From: Altibacter sp. | GTDB taxonomy: Bacteria; Bacteroidota; Bacteroidia; Flavobacteriales; Flavobacteriaceae | Direction of reading: 5' to 3' | Assembly: GCF_019913785.1 (NCBI RefSeq) | Contig: NZ_JAIOHK010000022.1 | Coordinates: 1 to 45,871 of the forward strand | Length of the DNA stretch: 45,871 nucleotides | In this document: piece after piece, positions 19,501 through 26,889 of the stretch | How positions within the stretch are numbered: position 1 is the first letter of the stretch | Layout of the letters: each line of letters starts with the position of its first letter | Notes under the pieces: generated by a model | Seen by the model: the letters and a program-made list of their open reading frames with translations, nothing else | What the model was told of the DNA's origin: nothing | The model's database searches: none | Translations under genes and position numbers: made by a program

Positions 19501-22167
19501 CCCTTGTGCATCAACCGATGCGACATCGAATACTGTATTCTCATCGGTGAAATAAGAACCATAGCGGTGCGCTTCGGGAGACCGAAGACCAACAAAATGA
19601 CTAAAAGGAGCTACATTCTTGGAGAAGACATCTATGGAGAAATCACCCCCACCTTCAAATATTTTGGTGAGAAAAGTGGCTTTCAACATGCCGGGAGCAT
19701 TGTTACTTATTTCCAATTTTTCAGAAAAAGTGGTTGTTCCTTCCGAAGAAAGCTTGGTGTCTAACATAGGTAACTCTACCGCATCGAAACTACGGATAGG
19801 ATCATTGAAATTGTAATTTTTAAATGCATCAAAGGCCGTGCTTGTGGCTCGAAGCGTGGTTGTCATCTCGATTTTTAAATTCCGGGCCGGCGCTCCGTGA
19901 AGCCATAATCCGGTTGCAGTTCCTTTAATGGGCTTACTGGCATCCAGAATTTCGTCGTCAAAATCCAGTTTTATTTTGAGTCGGTTAGGTTTTATAGTAG
20001 CTACTTTTAATGTCTTATTGAAGGAAACACCTCCTACTGTAATGGTGGCATTCCAGTTTCCGGTAGGCGCCGTAGGCTCCGTCATTATTGGAAAATAATA
20101 AAAGCCATTCACTCCCGATGTAGCCACATTTCGTTGTACCAGTTTTCCACGGGCATCGGTGACTTCCAATTTTACAGGGTGATTTTTCGGCAAGGGATTT
20201 GCAACATCGTTTAAAGCAAAGGTTAGGTGAATGCTATCTCCGGGACGATGCACCCCTCTTTCGGTATATAAAAATCCTTTCAACCCCTTCTGTAACTGTT
20301 GTCCCGAAACGTCGAAATTACTCAGCGATAGGGCATTTCCGTCTTCCAATTTTGCATAGGCATAGTTATTGCCTTTCTGAGCAACGGCATAAGCCGCCGT
20401 TTTATCACTGTCGAAGAGGGCGAGACCATCCAATTCTGTCGTAACGCTGCCTAGGAGTTGCTGTTGATAATTATAGAGATTAATTTTTACACCTGCTTCA
20501 GGATCTGTGGTCAGAAGATTATTGGCAGCAAAATGATAGCTACGATTGTTTCCTTTTTTCACGATCAGGCCCAGATCGCTGCCTAAAATGTTGGTGCTGG
20601 TCACTCGGTCTTCGTTGTAATAGGCATCATGACAGGGATTGTCGCGTTGTTGCCAATTGTAGGTATAGTTGCGCCAGCGGTATAATTCGTTATCCCAGTA
20701 TCGCTCTTCGCGTTCGTCCTCATCGCCGGTGTCGGCAACGGCATACTCTTCTTCGTAATAATAATCGTCTTCGTAGTAGTCATCCTCATTATCCGTTTCC
20801 GAAGTACTTTCCGAAGCAGTACAGTCATAGTTGCTGTATTCCTTCTTAAAACTAATTTCTACGCGGTAAAGCGCACCGGGATCGGCATTAAAAAATTCAG
20901 AAAGATTTAAAGCGTAGGCCTTCCATAGACCATTGTCGCCAATACTGTTTCCTTGTAGGTTAATGGTCTTTTTAGCCACTCGCCTCCCCACTTTCCGGAG
21001 GTCGTAGTAATTGGCGTCATTGAGATCGGCCGACTGTAAATACTGTAGCATATTGTTCTCGAAGATCTTTATAACCCGAACATCCACCGAGGATAGATTT
21101 ACGGTTTCGAAGTAAAGTGGGGTAGAAGCGGCATTGGGCAAGATGCTTCCGCTGGAAATAAGACGTACGGCCGGTTTTAGCTGTTCGAAGGAGATCAATT
21201 CGGAAAACTCCTTCTTTAAGGAGAAGCCATCCGTGTTTTTAATCCCGTTAAAAATAGTTACCCGAACATTTCCTATCACGCGATTTGGCGGATAAACATG
21301 CAATACGTTTCCGTCTACTTCGAAGCGCAGATCGGTGGTATTTTCAATTGCGACTAATCCCGAAAAGTTCTGACTGTCCCGCAAAGGGTCGGAAAAATTT
21401 ATAGAAAGGGAAGCTTGTGGAGCGAGAGTGCTTTTTACATCGACCACTGTAAAATTGTTTTGACCCGGAATAGCGAAGGTATTTGATCCCTTTGTTTTAC
21501 TATCGATGGCTTTGCCATCCCAACTGATTTCAATCTCCGAATCTTCTATATCTCGCTGAATGCTATCAATTTTGAAATTAAAGAATTTTGCATGTCCCTC
21601 TTCGGAAGACCACCTTAGTTCGAGTTTTTTCTTGCCTTGTTTTACCGAAACCAATTGCTTCGCTTTTTTTAAACTGATGAGGTCTGAAGCCTCTATAGCT
21701 CCTTCTACGTATTGCCATTTTTTGGAATAGGATTGTAGGTTGCCAAGGTCTATCTTAAAGTTTGGAGTAATGGTTTTAAAACTGAAGGTGTAGTGTTTAA
21801 ACTCTTTTTCTACATCTTCATATAGCTTATTCAGTTTAACCGTCACGGTATATTCGGTGTCGGGCTTTAGATATTCTTCAGGTTGAAAAATTAGGGTGCT
21901 ACCATTTTCAATGAGTAGCTTTCCTTTGGTTTTAGGAGATATTTTAAGGTAATCTGAAGGCAGTTCTTGAGCGATGTCGAATTGTTCTAGGTTTTTGGCT
22001 AGTTCAATACGGATAGGTGCTGCGATGGATTGATTTCCGTAGGTATTATAACTAATATAGTCTTTGAATTTGAATAGATTGTCGGTTTCTGAAGGGTCGT
22101 TTTTATCGCCACAAGAAGTTAGAATTAGGAAGAAAGCGAACGCGAGTAATCGATGAAGATTTTTCAT
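16600..22167 (-). CDS. Bacterial alpha-2-macroglobulin (thioester protease trap), lipoprotein
   Basis: A very large (1855 residues) predicted lipoprotein with signal ending LTSC (C19). It belongs to the bacterial alpha-2-macroglobulin family, thought to trap invading proteases in the periplasm through a reactive thioester. N-terminal macroglobulin domains are followed by an MG2-type segment near KGFLYTERGVHRPGD. The thioester motif CVEQ (C1412-Q1415) lies in YPHGCVEQTTS at the start of an alpha-helical toroid domain, and the ending is receptor-domain-like. The thioester residues are intact, so trapping is predicted to be functional. About residues 450-510 form an unusual insert rich in Asp, Glu and Tyr. 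pbpC starts seven bases after its stop. Confidence 0.95.
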   Translation of the reverse strand: MKNLHRLLAFAFFLILTSCGDKNDPSETDNLFKFKDYISYNTYGNQSIAAPIRIELAKNLEQFDIAQELPSDYLKISPKTKGKLLIENGSTLIFQPEEYLKPDTEYTVTVKLNKLYEDVEKEFKHYTFSFKTITPNFKIDLGNLQSYSKKWQYVEGAIEASDLISLKKAKQLVSVKQGKKKLELRWSSEEGHAKFFNFKIDSIQRDIEDSEIEISWDGKAIDSKTKGSNTFAIPGQNNFTVVDVKSTLAPQASLSINFSDPLRDSQNFSGLVAIENTTDLRFEVDGNVLHVYPPNRVIGNVRVTIFNGIKNTDGFSLKKEFSELISFEQLKPAVRLISSGSILPNAASTPLYFETVNLSSVDVRVIKIFENNMLQYLQSADLNDANYYDLRKVGRRVAKKTINLQGNSIGDNGLWKAYALNLSEFFNADPGALYRVEISFKKEYSNYDCTASESTSETDNEDDYYEDDYYYEEEYAVADTGDEDEREERYWDNELYRWRNYTYNWQQRDNPCHDAYYNEDRVTSTNILGSDLGLIVKKGNNRSYHFAANNLLTTDPEAGVKINLYNYQQQLLGSVTTELDGLALFDSDKTAAYAVAQKGNNYAYAKLEDGNALSLSNFDVSGQQLQKGLKGFLYTERGVHRPGDSIHLTFALNDVANPLPKNHPVKLEVTDARGKLVQRNVATSGVNGFYYFPIMTEPTAPTGNWNATITVGGVSFNKTLKVATIKPNRLKIKLDFDDEILDASKPIKGTATGLWLHGAPARNLKIEMTTTLRATSTAFDAFKNYNFNDPIRSFDAVELPMLDTKLSSEGTTTFSEKLEISNNAPGMLKATFLTKIFEGGGDFSIDVFSKNVAPFSHFVGLRSPEAHRYGSYFTDENTVFDVASVDAQGKASGNRELEVKVFRIEWRWWWNRSQDNLSRYESASVHRPVQEFKVTTNGNGKANFTLNIPEKEGGRYLIRVIDTQSGHATGRITYFYKNWWKAPMDGDAESAKMLVFSANKEKYNVGDAATVTFPSGSKGRALLSIENGTEVLSTQWIETKKGETKATIKMTKEMAPNVYVNISLLQPHEQTKNDLPIRLYGVIPLLVEDPSTVLHPELEMPKVLKPKEKFTIQVSEKDDKPMTYTIAMVDEGLLDLTRFETPKIHEAFYTRQALGVKTFDIYDYVIGAYSGSVNNIYAIGGGDEAAGAKNRKADRFKPVVKYLGPFELKAGKKATHEITMPNYIGSVRTMVIAGTNPKSAYGKTEVTTPVRKPLMVLASLPRKLSPGEKVTLPVTVFAMEKKVKNVTITVKTGDALKPLDGSSKSISFTELGEQIVNFEFEVLPTEKIQTIEVLASGNSEKASYKVEIDVENPNPISQKTLQLTLSENGTETINFETFGVAGSNDALLEFSTLPPMDFGKRMEYLIRYPHGCVEQTTSAAFPQLFLADVFDITFDKKKEIQGNIEAAIRKLGTYQNASGGMSYWPGEGESDAWSTNYVGHFMLEAKQKGYALPLTFMSNWLRYQQNSARQWRNSDTRYNSSLLQAYRLYTLALAGQAELAAMNRLRESKHLSNDAKWRLAAAYALAGKKKVATQIAQSANIDFKPQRYDYYTYGSPFRNKAMALETMVALGDPKQRDLAVSLAKSLSSQNWYSTQETAYGLLAMAKMIEKNGGKAMSITFTQNDKVTVINTDRAVAQRSIGHIMGSNSVTVSNKKANVVYMTLIQKGKLPLGDELTEQRNLSVKMQYLDGDGNALDISKLRQGTEITAKVLVTNSSNDYAGNVALAQIFPSGWEIVNTSFTELGGGASSKARYTDIRDDRVNFYFDLPAKGSKTFTVKLNASYLGTYYLPGAQTEAMYDNTYYARNKGQWVTVQQ

Positions 22168-22188
22168 AAATGATGGTTTAAAGCGAAT

Positions 22189-22196
22189 TAAAGTTA
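22189..22196 (-). promoter_or_regulatory. Candidate -7 element for the macroglobulin gene
   Basis: Reverse-strand TAACTTTA lies 21 bases before the ATG of the alpha-2-macroglobulin gene and differs from TAnnTTTG only in the last base. I do not see a convincing -33 element, so this is tentative. Confidence 0.3.
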
Positions 22197-22292
22197 CAAA
22201 AAGCGATGCGTAATTTCGATGCTGTTCTCAATTATGATTACAACGGTGTTTTCGATGTCAGTTGCTAAAGGACAAATGACACTCGTCTTTAA

Positions 22293-22410
22293 AAATTAAG
22301 CAAATTTTAGGGAAGGTGGTGGCTTATAAAACGAGGGATTGTTGCTGCTTCGTATATGCATTTTGGCATTTGTGAAGAGTTTAACAGTGGTTCAGTATTT
22401 GGCTTAATTT
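22293..22410. repeat. 118-bp intergenic element bounded by inverted repeats
   Basis: AAATTAAGC (22293-22301) is inverted as GCTTAATTT (22402-22410). With a single-base bulge the pairing extends inward to include AAAT (22302-22305) opposite ATTT (22397-22400). Near the middle a second small hairpin is possible (ATGC 22356-22359 with GCAT 22366-22369). There is no ORF of note. It lies between the macroglobulin start and the DUF4173 gene stop. It could be a miniature inverted-repeat element, a decayed insertion or a structured RNA; no flanking target duplication was evident. Confidence 0.45.
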
Positions 22411-22427
22411 CCTACTTGTAATTGTGT

Positions 22428-23933
22428 TTAGGGGATAAACAACTTTTTATAGGCCAAATATTCGGCTAAATTCCATGACAAAATAGACTTAGACTCCCAC
22501 CTTTCTTTGAAGGCCGCTTTCCTCTTCTCGATGATGTTGAAGTATTCGGGATAATTTTCGGTCAATCTCGGATCCTCGAATTTCTGCCTTTGAATAGTTT
22601 CAATACCTGCGAGTTCCGCTTTAGTTTTTGAGAGATGTGGTAAGGCTTTATCAGACAAAGTCGCCAACCATTCCAAATGTAGAAATGCCGTGTTTGAATG
22701 ACTGAAATTATACTTCGCGATCAGGGAGTCCCAATTGATCGCTGAAGAAATGACCAAAACAGCTACCAGCGCTATGGCATTTGTTTTAAAAAGATAGAAA
22801 GCAGATTTCTTATGCCGAATTTTTATAAATACCGAAAGTAAACCAAAAAGGGTCAATACTATAAAAATGAAAACGCCAATTCGCTTATAGGCCAAAGAAA
22901 AATAGTTGATATACCACAAATTGCGAACTACAACCGAAAATGCCAGAATTGCATTCTGTACAATCCAGGCGTAGGCCAGATATTTCAACCACCTATTCTT
23001 AGGATAGAAATTGAGATTTTTTCTGAAGAAATACAGCACGACCGCCATCGAAATTAGGATGGAAAAAATTAATAAGTAGGTGCCTTCGTGAACAAATTGT
23101 TTGAGACTTTGCCCTTCCCATTCGAAGTTGAACCACACCCAGTAGATGTCGGTAATGTTTAGGACAAGGAGTAGTATGTTCAAAATGATAAAAAGAAAGA
23201 TACCGGCTTTGAATTCATTGCGCAGCGCGGGAAGTTTAAAAAAGCGTTTTCTTCTAACTTTTGTTCTGCGCAACTGCTCTTTCGCATTTTGGTCGTAGGT
23301 GACGATATCTGAATTTGGCGTTCTAAACACAAGAAAATTGCTTATTAGTAAAGCGAGGAAAAAGGTTAAAAAAAGTGCGATTTCAAGATCTTTAAATAGA
23401 AAAAGGAATCCTTTGTTTACAGTCTGAATAATTTCAGAAATAAGATCACTAAAGATTGGATTTGAGGCACTATAAATAATTAGGAATATAAAAATGATGC
23501 CCAACGGAATGATAAAAATTCTCGACTTCCACAGAAAACCACCTAGGTTTTTACCTTTTATTTTTGCTCGAAACACCCTTTTAATAAACATAGCTTGTGT
23601 TTCGACAGTAGAAGAAAATGCCAGTCCCACTGCATTGACAAGGGAGGTGACTTTCGGGTAATTTAGAACACCCACAAATATAAACAGGACCACAAAATGG
23701 ACGATATACGCAAAGAGGGAGTGTGTGATGAGCGTAGCAAACAAACTAATAAGTAAGGCAGAAAGACAAAAGAGCCCCGTTCCGGTTTTTGGAAGTGCTT
23801 TTGAAAGCAGTAAACCGGCAATAAAACAAACTTCGAACAAGACCAGATTGAGCCCTAACGACTGACGGTAAAATAAAAAGGTAATAAAAATGGCACTTAA
23901 AAAGACAATGGAGAGGTGCTTGTTAAAATTCAT
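22428..23933 (-). CDS. DUF4173-like polytopic membrane protein
   Basis: A 501-residue integral membrane protein of unknown function. Most of the first 400 residues are hydrophobic helices, roughly ten, separated by a basic cytoplasmic loop near residue 230 (RRTKVRRKRFFKLP). A soluble C-terminal part of about 110 residues contains LEWLATLSDKALPHL and repeated basic and aromatic residues. The architecture and segments such as ITDIYWVWFNFEW and FVHEGTYLLIFSILI recall the DUF4173 (or related DUF4153) family of Bacteroidota. No catalytic motif is visible. It stands alone: the next genes on this strand are 146 bases away upstream and 260 bases downstream. The family name is from recall, so moderate confidence only. 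Confidence 0.7.
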   Translation of the reverse strand: MNFNKHLSIVFLSAIFITFLFYRQSLGLNLVLFEVCFIAGLLLSKALPKTGTGLFCLSALLISLFATLITHSLFAYIVHFVVLFIFVGVLNYPKVTSLVNAVGLAFSSTVETQAMFIKRVFRAKIKGKNLGGFLWKSRIFIIPLGIIFIFLIIYSASNPIFSDLISEIIQTVNKGFLFLFKDLEIALFLTFFLALLISNFLVFRTPNSDIVTYDQNAKEQLRRTKVRRKRFFKLPALRNEFKAGIFLFIILNILLLVLNITDIYWVWFNFEWEGQSLKQFVHEGTYLLIFSILISMAVVLYFFRKNLNFYPKNRWLKYLAYAWIVQNAILAFSVVVRNLWYINYFSLAYKRIGVFIFIVLTLFGLLSVFIKIRHKKSAFYLFKTNAIALVAVLVISSAINWDSLIAKYNFSHSNTAFLHLEWLATLSDKALPHLSKTKAELAGIETIQRQKFEDPRLTENYPEYFNIIEKRKAAFKERWESKSILSWNLAEYLAYKKLFIP

Positions 23934-24079
23934 CTATGTAAATATGTTTGTTAAAGTATAGATGTATTTTTTCTCCTGTAGCGATAGTTTAGATAGGTTC
24001 CTGTAATACTGGCCAAGGGCAGTCTCGTGTTTTATATGAAATAGATTAGAAAGAATAGAAAAGGTTGCGTCGCTTTCGG

Positions 24080-24385
24080 CTATGATCGTTGAAATTCATA
24101 TTCTCGTTCCACTTTACAGATTCTAATCTTATACCATTCGTACCATTTGGACCTTCCCAAACGCTGCGCTTCCAAATGATCTAGATTTTTCTTCCAGTTC
24201 GAAATGGCCTCCAAGCTTTCCCAATAGCTTATGGTAATTCCCAATTCGCTTCGGGCATGTTCCAAACCGAGATAACCGGGTTGGATTTTGGCTAGATTTT
24301 CCATGGCTTCCGCCATTTCAGCATAGCCTTCGGTGTGAGAAGTTTGGGTCGATGTAAAAATTACTGCGTAATACGGCGAGTTCAT
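24080..24385 (-). CDS. Antibiotic biosynthesis monooxygenase (ABM) domain protein
   Basis: A 101-residue single-domain protein with the dimeric ferredoxin-like pattern of the ABM family. The first strand is YYAVIFTSTQT, then a helix with MAEAMENLAKIQPGYLGLE, a strand ITISYWESLEAISNWK, and a helix HLEAQRLGRSKWYEWYKIR. The GYLGLE and YWESLEAISNWK segments are characteristic. Such proteins can be heme-degrading or quinone-oxidising, or may only bind small molecules; the substrate here is unknown. It begins four bases after the stop of the asparaginase gene, so they are probably co-transcribed, but no functional link is clear. Confidence 0.82.
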   Translation of the reverse strand: MNSPYYAVIFTSTQTSHTEGYAEMAEAMENLAKIQPGYLGLEHARSELGITISYWESLEAISNWKKNLDHLEAQRLGRSKWYEWYKIRICKVEREYEFQRS

Positions 24386-24389
24386 ACAC

Positions 24390-25463
24390 TTACTCCTTAT
24401 AAATACCTATAGTCAATGTTCCTTCAGCATTCATGTGCGCTCGATACATTCCTGCCGTATTGAATTCCATTGCGACATTTCCGTCTTTATCAATAGAGAC
24501 AATGCCGCCATCGCCTCCCAAGGCGGGTACTTTTTTCTGAATCACTTCACGAGCCGCTTCTTCTAAGGAAAGCCCTTTGTACTCCATAAGTGCCGAAATA
24601 TCGTGCGCCACCATAGCCCGAATGAAATATTCGCCCCAGCCGGTAGACGAGACGGCGCAGGTTGCATTGTTGGCATAGGTTCCTGCTCCAATAATTGGCG
24701 CATCCCCAATTCGGTTCCAGCGCTTGTTAGTCATCCCTCCGGTTGAGGTTCCGGCAGCTAGATTTCCATTTTTATCCAAGGCGGCACAACCCACCGTTCC
24801 AAATTTCGAATCTTTTATAAAAGGATCTATAAAGGCAGTTTTTCCATCGTGATCTAGTTCGGTCTTTTCTTTCTCCTTAATGCGTTGTAAAGACTGAAAT
24901 CGGTTTTCGGTATAAAAATAAGAAGGGTCTACTAATTCAAAACCTCTGGATACCGCAAAAACTTCTGCCCCTTTTCCGCTTAGCATCACATGTGGAGAAT
25001 CGTTCATGACAGCTAAAGCGAGGTCGATGGGATTTTTAATATGTGTAACACCTGCGACCGCTCCTGCATCCAAGGTAGCCCCGTCCATCACCGAAGCATC
25101 CAATTCATTGGTCTCTTCGTGCGTAAATACCGCGCCTTTGCCTGCATTGAATAAAGGCGAATCTTCCATCACATTAATGGTCTTGGTGACAGCCTCCATG
25201 GCAGTGCCACCATTTTTGAGGATTTCGTGACCTACCCGAATGGCTTCTTCCAACTTCAATTTGTATGCAGCTTCCAAAGAATCGCTCATGTTTTCTTTTA
25301 GAATGGTACCGGCCCCGCCATGAATAACAAGCCCGAATTTTTCGGAAGAATTTTTAACAGTATCTGTTGTTTTGTAAGAAGAATCCGACGAATTATCTTT
25401 AGAAATACAGCTGAAAAGCACAAAAACACCGATTAAAAGTGTTAAAATTTTTAATTGTTTCAT
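24390..25463 (-). CDS. Isoaspartyl peptidase / L-asparaginase (Ntn hydrolase), secreted lipoprotein
   Basis: Cleaves isoaspartyl dipeptides and asparagine after self-processing at a threonine. The frame is open from 25598, but I chose the ATG at 25463 because it begins a clean lipoprotein signal (MKQLKILTLL, lipobox LFSC, C19). The resulting 357 residues match the family. The Ntn fold begins at LVIHGGAGTIL. The autocleavage site is GTVGCAAL (catalytic T223), followed by GNLAAGTSTGG and NRIGDAPIIGAGTYA, the substrate-binding segments. All expected residues are present. The signal suggests it acts in the periplasm, perhaps on damaged or imported peptides. The ABM gene follows after four bases. 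Confidence 0.93.
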   Translation of the reverse strand: MKQLKILTLLIGVFVLFSCISKDNSSDSSYKTTDTVKNSSEKFGLVIHGGAGTILKENMSDSLEAAYKLKLEEAIRVGHEILKNGGTAMEAVTKTINVMEDSPLFNAGKGAVFTHEETNELDASVMDGATLDAGAVAGVTHIKNPIDLALAVMNDSPHVMLSGKGAEVFAVSRGFELVDPSYFYTENRFQSLQRIKEKEKTELDHDGKTAFIDPFIKDSKFGTVGCAALDKNGNLAAGTSTGGMTNKRWNRIGDAPIIGAGTYANNATCAVSSTGWGEYFIRAMVAHDISALMEYKGLSLEEAAREVIQKKVPALGGDGGIVSIDKDGNVAMEFNTAGMYRAHMNAEGTLTIGIYKE

Positions 25464-25560
25464 ATAGACCATTTTATGGACCAAGATAACCATAAATCCA
25501 GTGTTTTCCTTGGGTCGTCTCTTTTTTTCTTGTAGGAAATATATATGAATACAATCAAAT

Positions 25561-25596
25561 AAATCGATGAAAGGCTTTAAAAAATCGATGAAAGGC
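25561..25596. repeat. Two 15-bp direct repeats, 21-bp period, upstream of the CAP gene
   Basis: The sequence AAATCGATGAAAGGC occurs at 25561-25575 and again, identically, at 25582-25596. The period of 21 bases is close to two helical turns, so two protein molecules would bind the same face. The second copy ends two bases before the candidate -33 element of the CAP-domain gene. This suggests an activator site, though chance or slippage duplication is possible. Confidence 0.5.
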
Positions 25597-25597
25597 A

Positions 25598-25625
25598 TTT
25601 TGTGTAAGATATTTTTTTATATTTG
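25598..25625 (+). promoter_or_regulatory. Candidate promoter of the CAP-domain lipoprotein gene
   Basis: TATATTTG (25618-25625) matches the Bacteroidota -7 consensus exactly and TTTTG (25598-25602) may be the -33 element, with a 15-base spacer that is a little short. The ATG is 38 bases downstream of the -7 element. Confidence 0.5.
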
Positions 25626-25663
25626 AACCAGCATCATGCCCCAAATTTGATGCCCCCCGTATT

Positions 25664-26167
25664 ATGAACCTACTTAAAACAGGCCTACTGGCTATGGTAC
25701 TAATGTGCCTTGTTACCTCATGTCAAAAAGACGAAGGGGTAGCTGTCGAAGAAGCAAACTATTCTATTGATCTTAATCTTGCTCAAGAAACCGACTGGGT
25801 TATGGCAGATGCCATTTTAAACCTGATCAATGAACACAGAGCTACTCAAGGTCTTTCGGCAATTGCCAGGGATCAACAATATGCCTCTGCGTACGCAGTA
25901 GATCATACCCAATATATGATCGACTTGAAAAAAATTAGCCATGATAATTTTGGTATACGCTCTGAAGCACTTAAACAACGAGGTGCTCAGGTAGTTGCCG
26001 AAAACGTGGCGTATGGCTATACAACTCCCGAAGCAGTAGTGACGGCCTGGTTAAATAGTGCCGGACATAAAAAGATTATCGAAGGAAACTATACGCACTC
26101 CGGATTTGGAGTCATGCAGTCTTCCGACGGAAAATATTATTTTACACAACTATTCTATAGAAAGTAA
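25664..26167 (+). CDS. CAP-domain (SCP/PR-1/YkwD-like) lipoprotein
   Basis: A 167-residue envelope protein with a lipoprotein signal ending VTSC (C20) and a single CAP domain (about 42-165). Family marks are LINEHRATQGLSAI, the His-containing KISHDNFGIR, ENVAYGYTTPEAV, AWLNSAGHKKII (second His) and HSGFGVMQ, then YFTQLFYRK. Bacterial YkwD-like CAP proteins have no agreed enzymatic role; lipid binding or protease-like functions have been suggested. The two conserved histidines of the cavity are present. It is preceded by its own predicted promoter with tandem repeats. The dioxygenase start follows 66 bases after its stop, and a shared transcript is possible. Confidence 0.88.
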   Translation: MNLLKTGLLAMVLMCLVTSCQKDEGVAVEEANYSIDLNLAQETDWVMADAILNLINEHRATQGLSAIARDQQYASAYAVDHTQYMIDLKKISHDNFGIRSEALKQRGAQVVAENVAYGYTTPEAVVTAWLNSAGHKKIIEGNYTHSGFGVMQSSDGKYYFTQLFYRK

Positions 26168-26233
26168 AACTCCTCTACTTTTTTTCTTTTAAAGCTTTTG
26201 CCGTATTTTTATGAAAATAATAAAGATACGGCT

Positions 26234-26770
26234 ATGGCTATTCAAGGACCTTTCAATTTAACGAAGTGGGTTTCAGAAAATCGGGAATTGTTAAAACCTC
26301 CCGTAGGAAACAAAAATCTCTATACTGATGCCGGAGATTATATTGTAATGATTGTCGCCGGGCCGAATGCCCGAAAGGATTATCACTATAACGAAACCGA
26401 AGAGTTGTTCTACCAACTTGAAGGGAATATAGAAGTACATATTCAGGAAGATGGTAAAAAAAGAACCATGAAACTAGGTCCGGGCGATATGTATCTCCAC
26501 CCTGCCAAAATTCCACATTCCCCGGTTCGTATGGAAGACTCTATAGGACTGGTGGTTGAATTAAAGAGATTTGCAACGGGTGCCAAAGACGGTCTGATGT
26601 GGTTTTGTGATAATTGCAACAATAAACTGTACGAGGTGTATTTTCAGCTAGAAGACATTGAAAGAGATTTTTTAAAACATTTTAAAATATTCTACGGTAG
26701 TGAGACGCACCGCAGCTGTGATAAATGCGGCACCGTTATGGAAACCGACCCTCGTTTTACGGCCGAATAA
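26234..26770 (+). CDS. nbaC: 3-hydroxyanthranilate 3,4-dioxygenase
   Basis: Opens the ring of 3-hydroxyanthranilate, an intermediate of tryptophan (kynurenine) breakdown, to aminocarboxymuconate semialdehyde. It is a cytoplasmic cupin enzyme. From the ATG at 26234 (an in-frame upstream start at 26198 is less likely) the 178 residues carry the Fe(II) ligands H51, E57 and H95. They also carry a rubredoxin-like site with C125, C128, C162 and C165. These positions match the numbering I recall for characterised bacterial enzymes. The product yields quinolinate spontaneously for NAD synthesis, or is further degraded. No other kynurenine-pathway gene is in the window. The ALDH gene 119 bases downstream may or may not be functionally related. 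Confidence 0.93.
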   Translation: MAIQGPFNLTKWVSENRELLKPPVGNKNLYTDAGDYIVMIVAGPNARKDYHYNETEELFYQLEGNIEVHIQEDGKKRTMKLGPGDMYLHPAKIPHSPVRMEDSIGLVVELKRFATGAKDGLMWFCDNCNNKLYEVYFQLEDIERDFLKHFKIFYGSETHRSCDKCGTVMETDPRFTAE

Positions 26771-26844
26771 GTCACTATTCAAACTTCAATTCCCGCCATA
26801 TAGAAACTCTATAGGATTCATTTCAAAATCTTCGCGGTATTGTG

Positions 26845-26852
26845 TACCTTCG
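26845..26852 (+). promoter_or_regulatory. Weak candidate -7 element for the ALDH7 gene
   Basis: TACCTTCG differs from TAnnTTTG at one base and lies 37 bases before the ALDH start, in the 119-base gap after the dioxygenase. No good -33 element is visible. Confidence 0.3.
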
Positions 26853-26889
26853 CAGCTCATAAATTCGCGAATAAAAACACTCTATAATT

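Noticed and set aside
25561-25596. Possible CRISPR-like repeat
   Set aside because: Only two copies with a six-base gap; no array and no cas genes in the window.
25464-25598. N-terminal extension of the asparaginase
   Set aside because: The extra 45 residues precede a perfect lipoprotein signal and overlap the direct-repeat region; the internal ATG at 25463 is far more likely.
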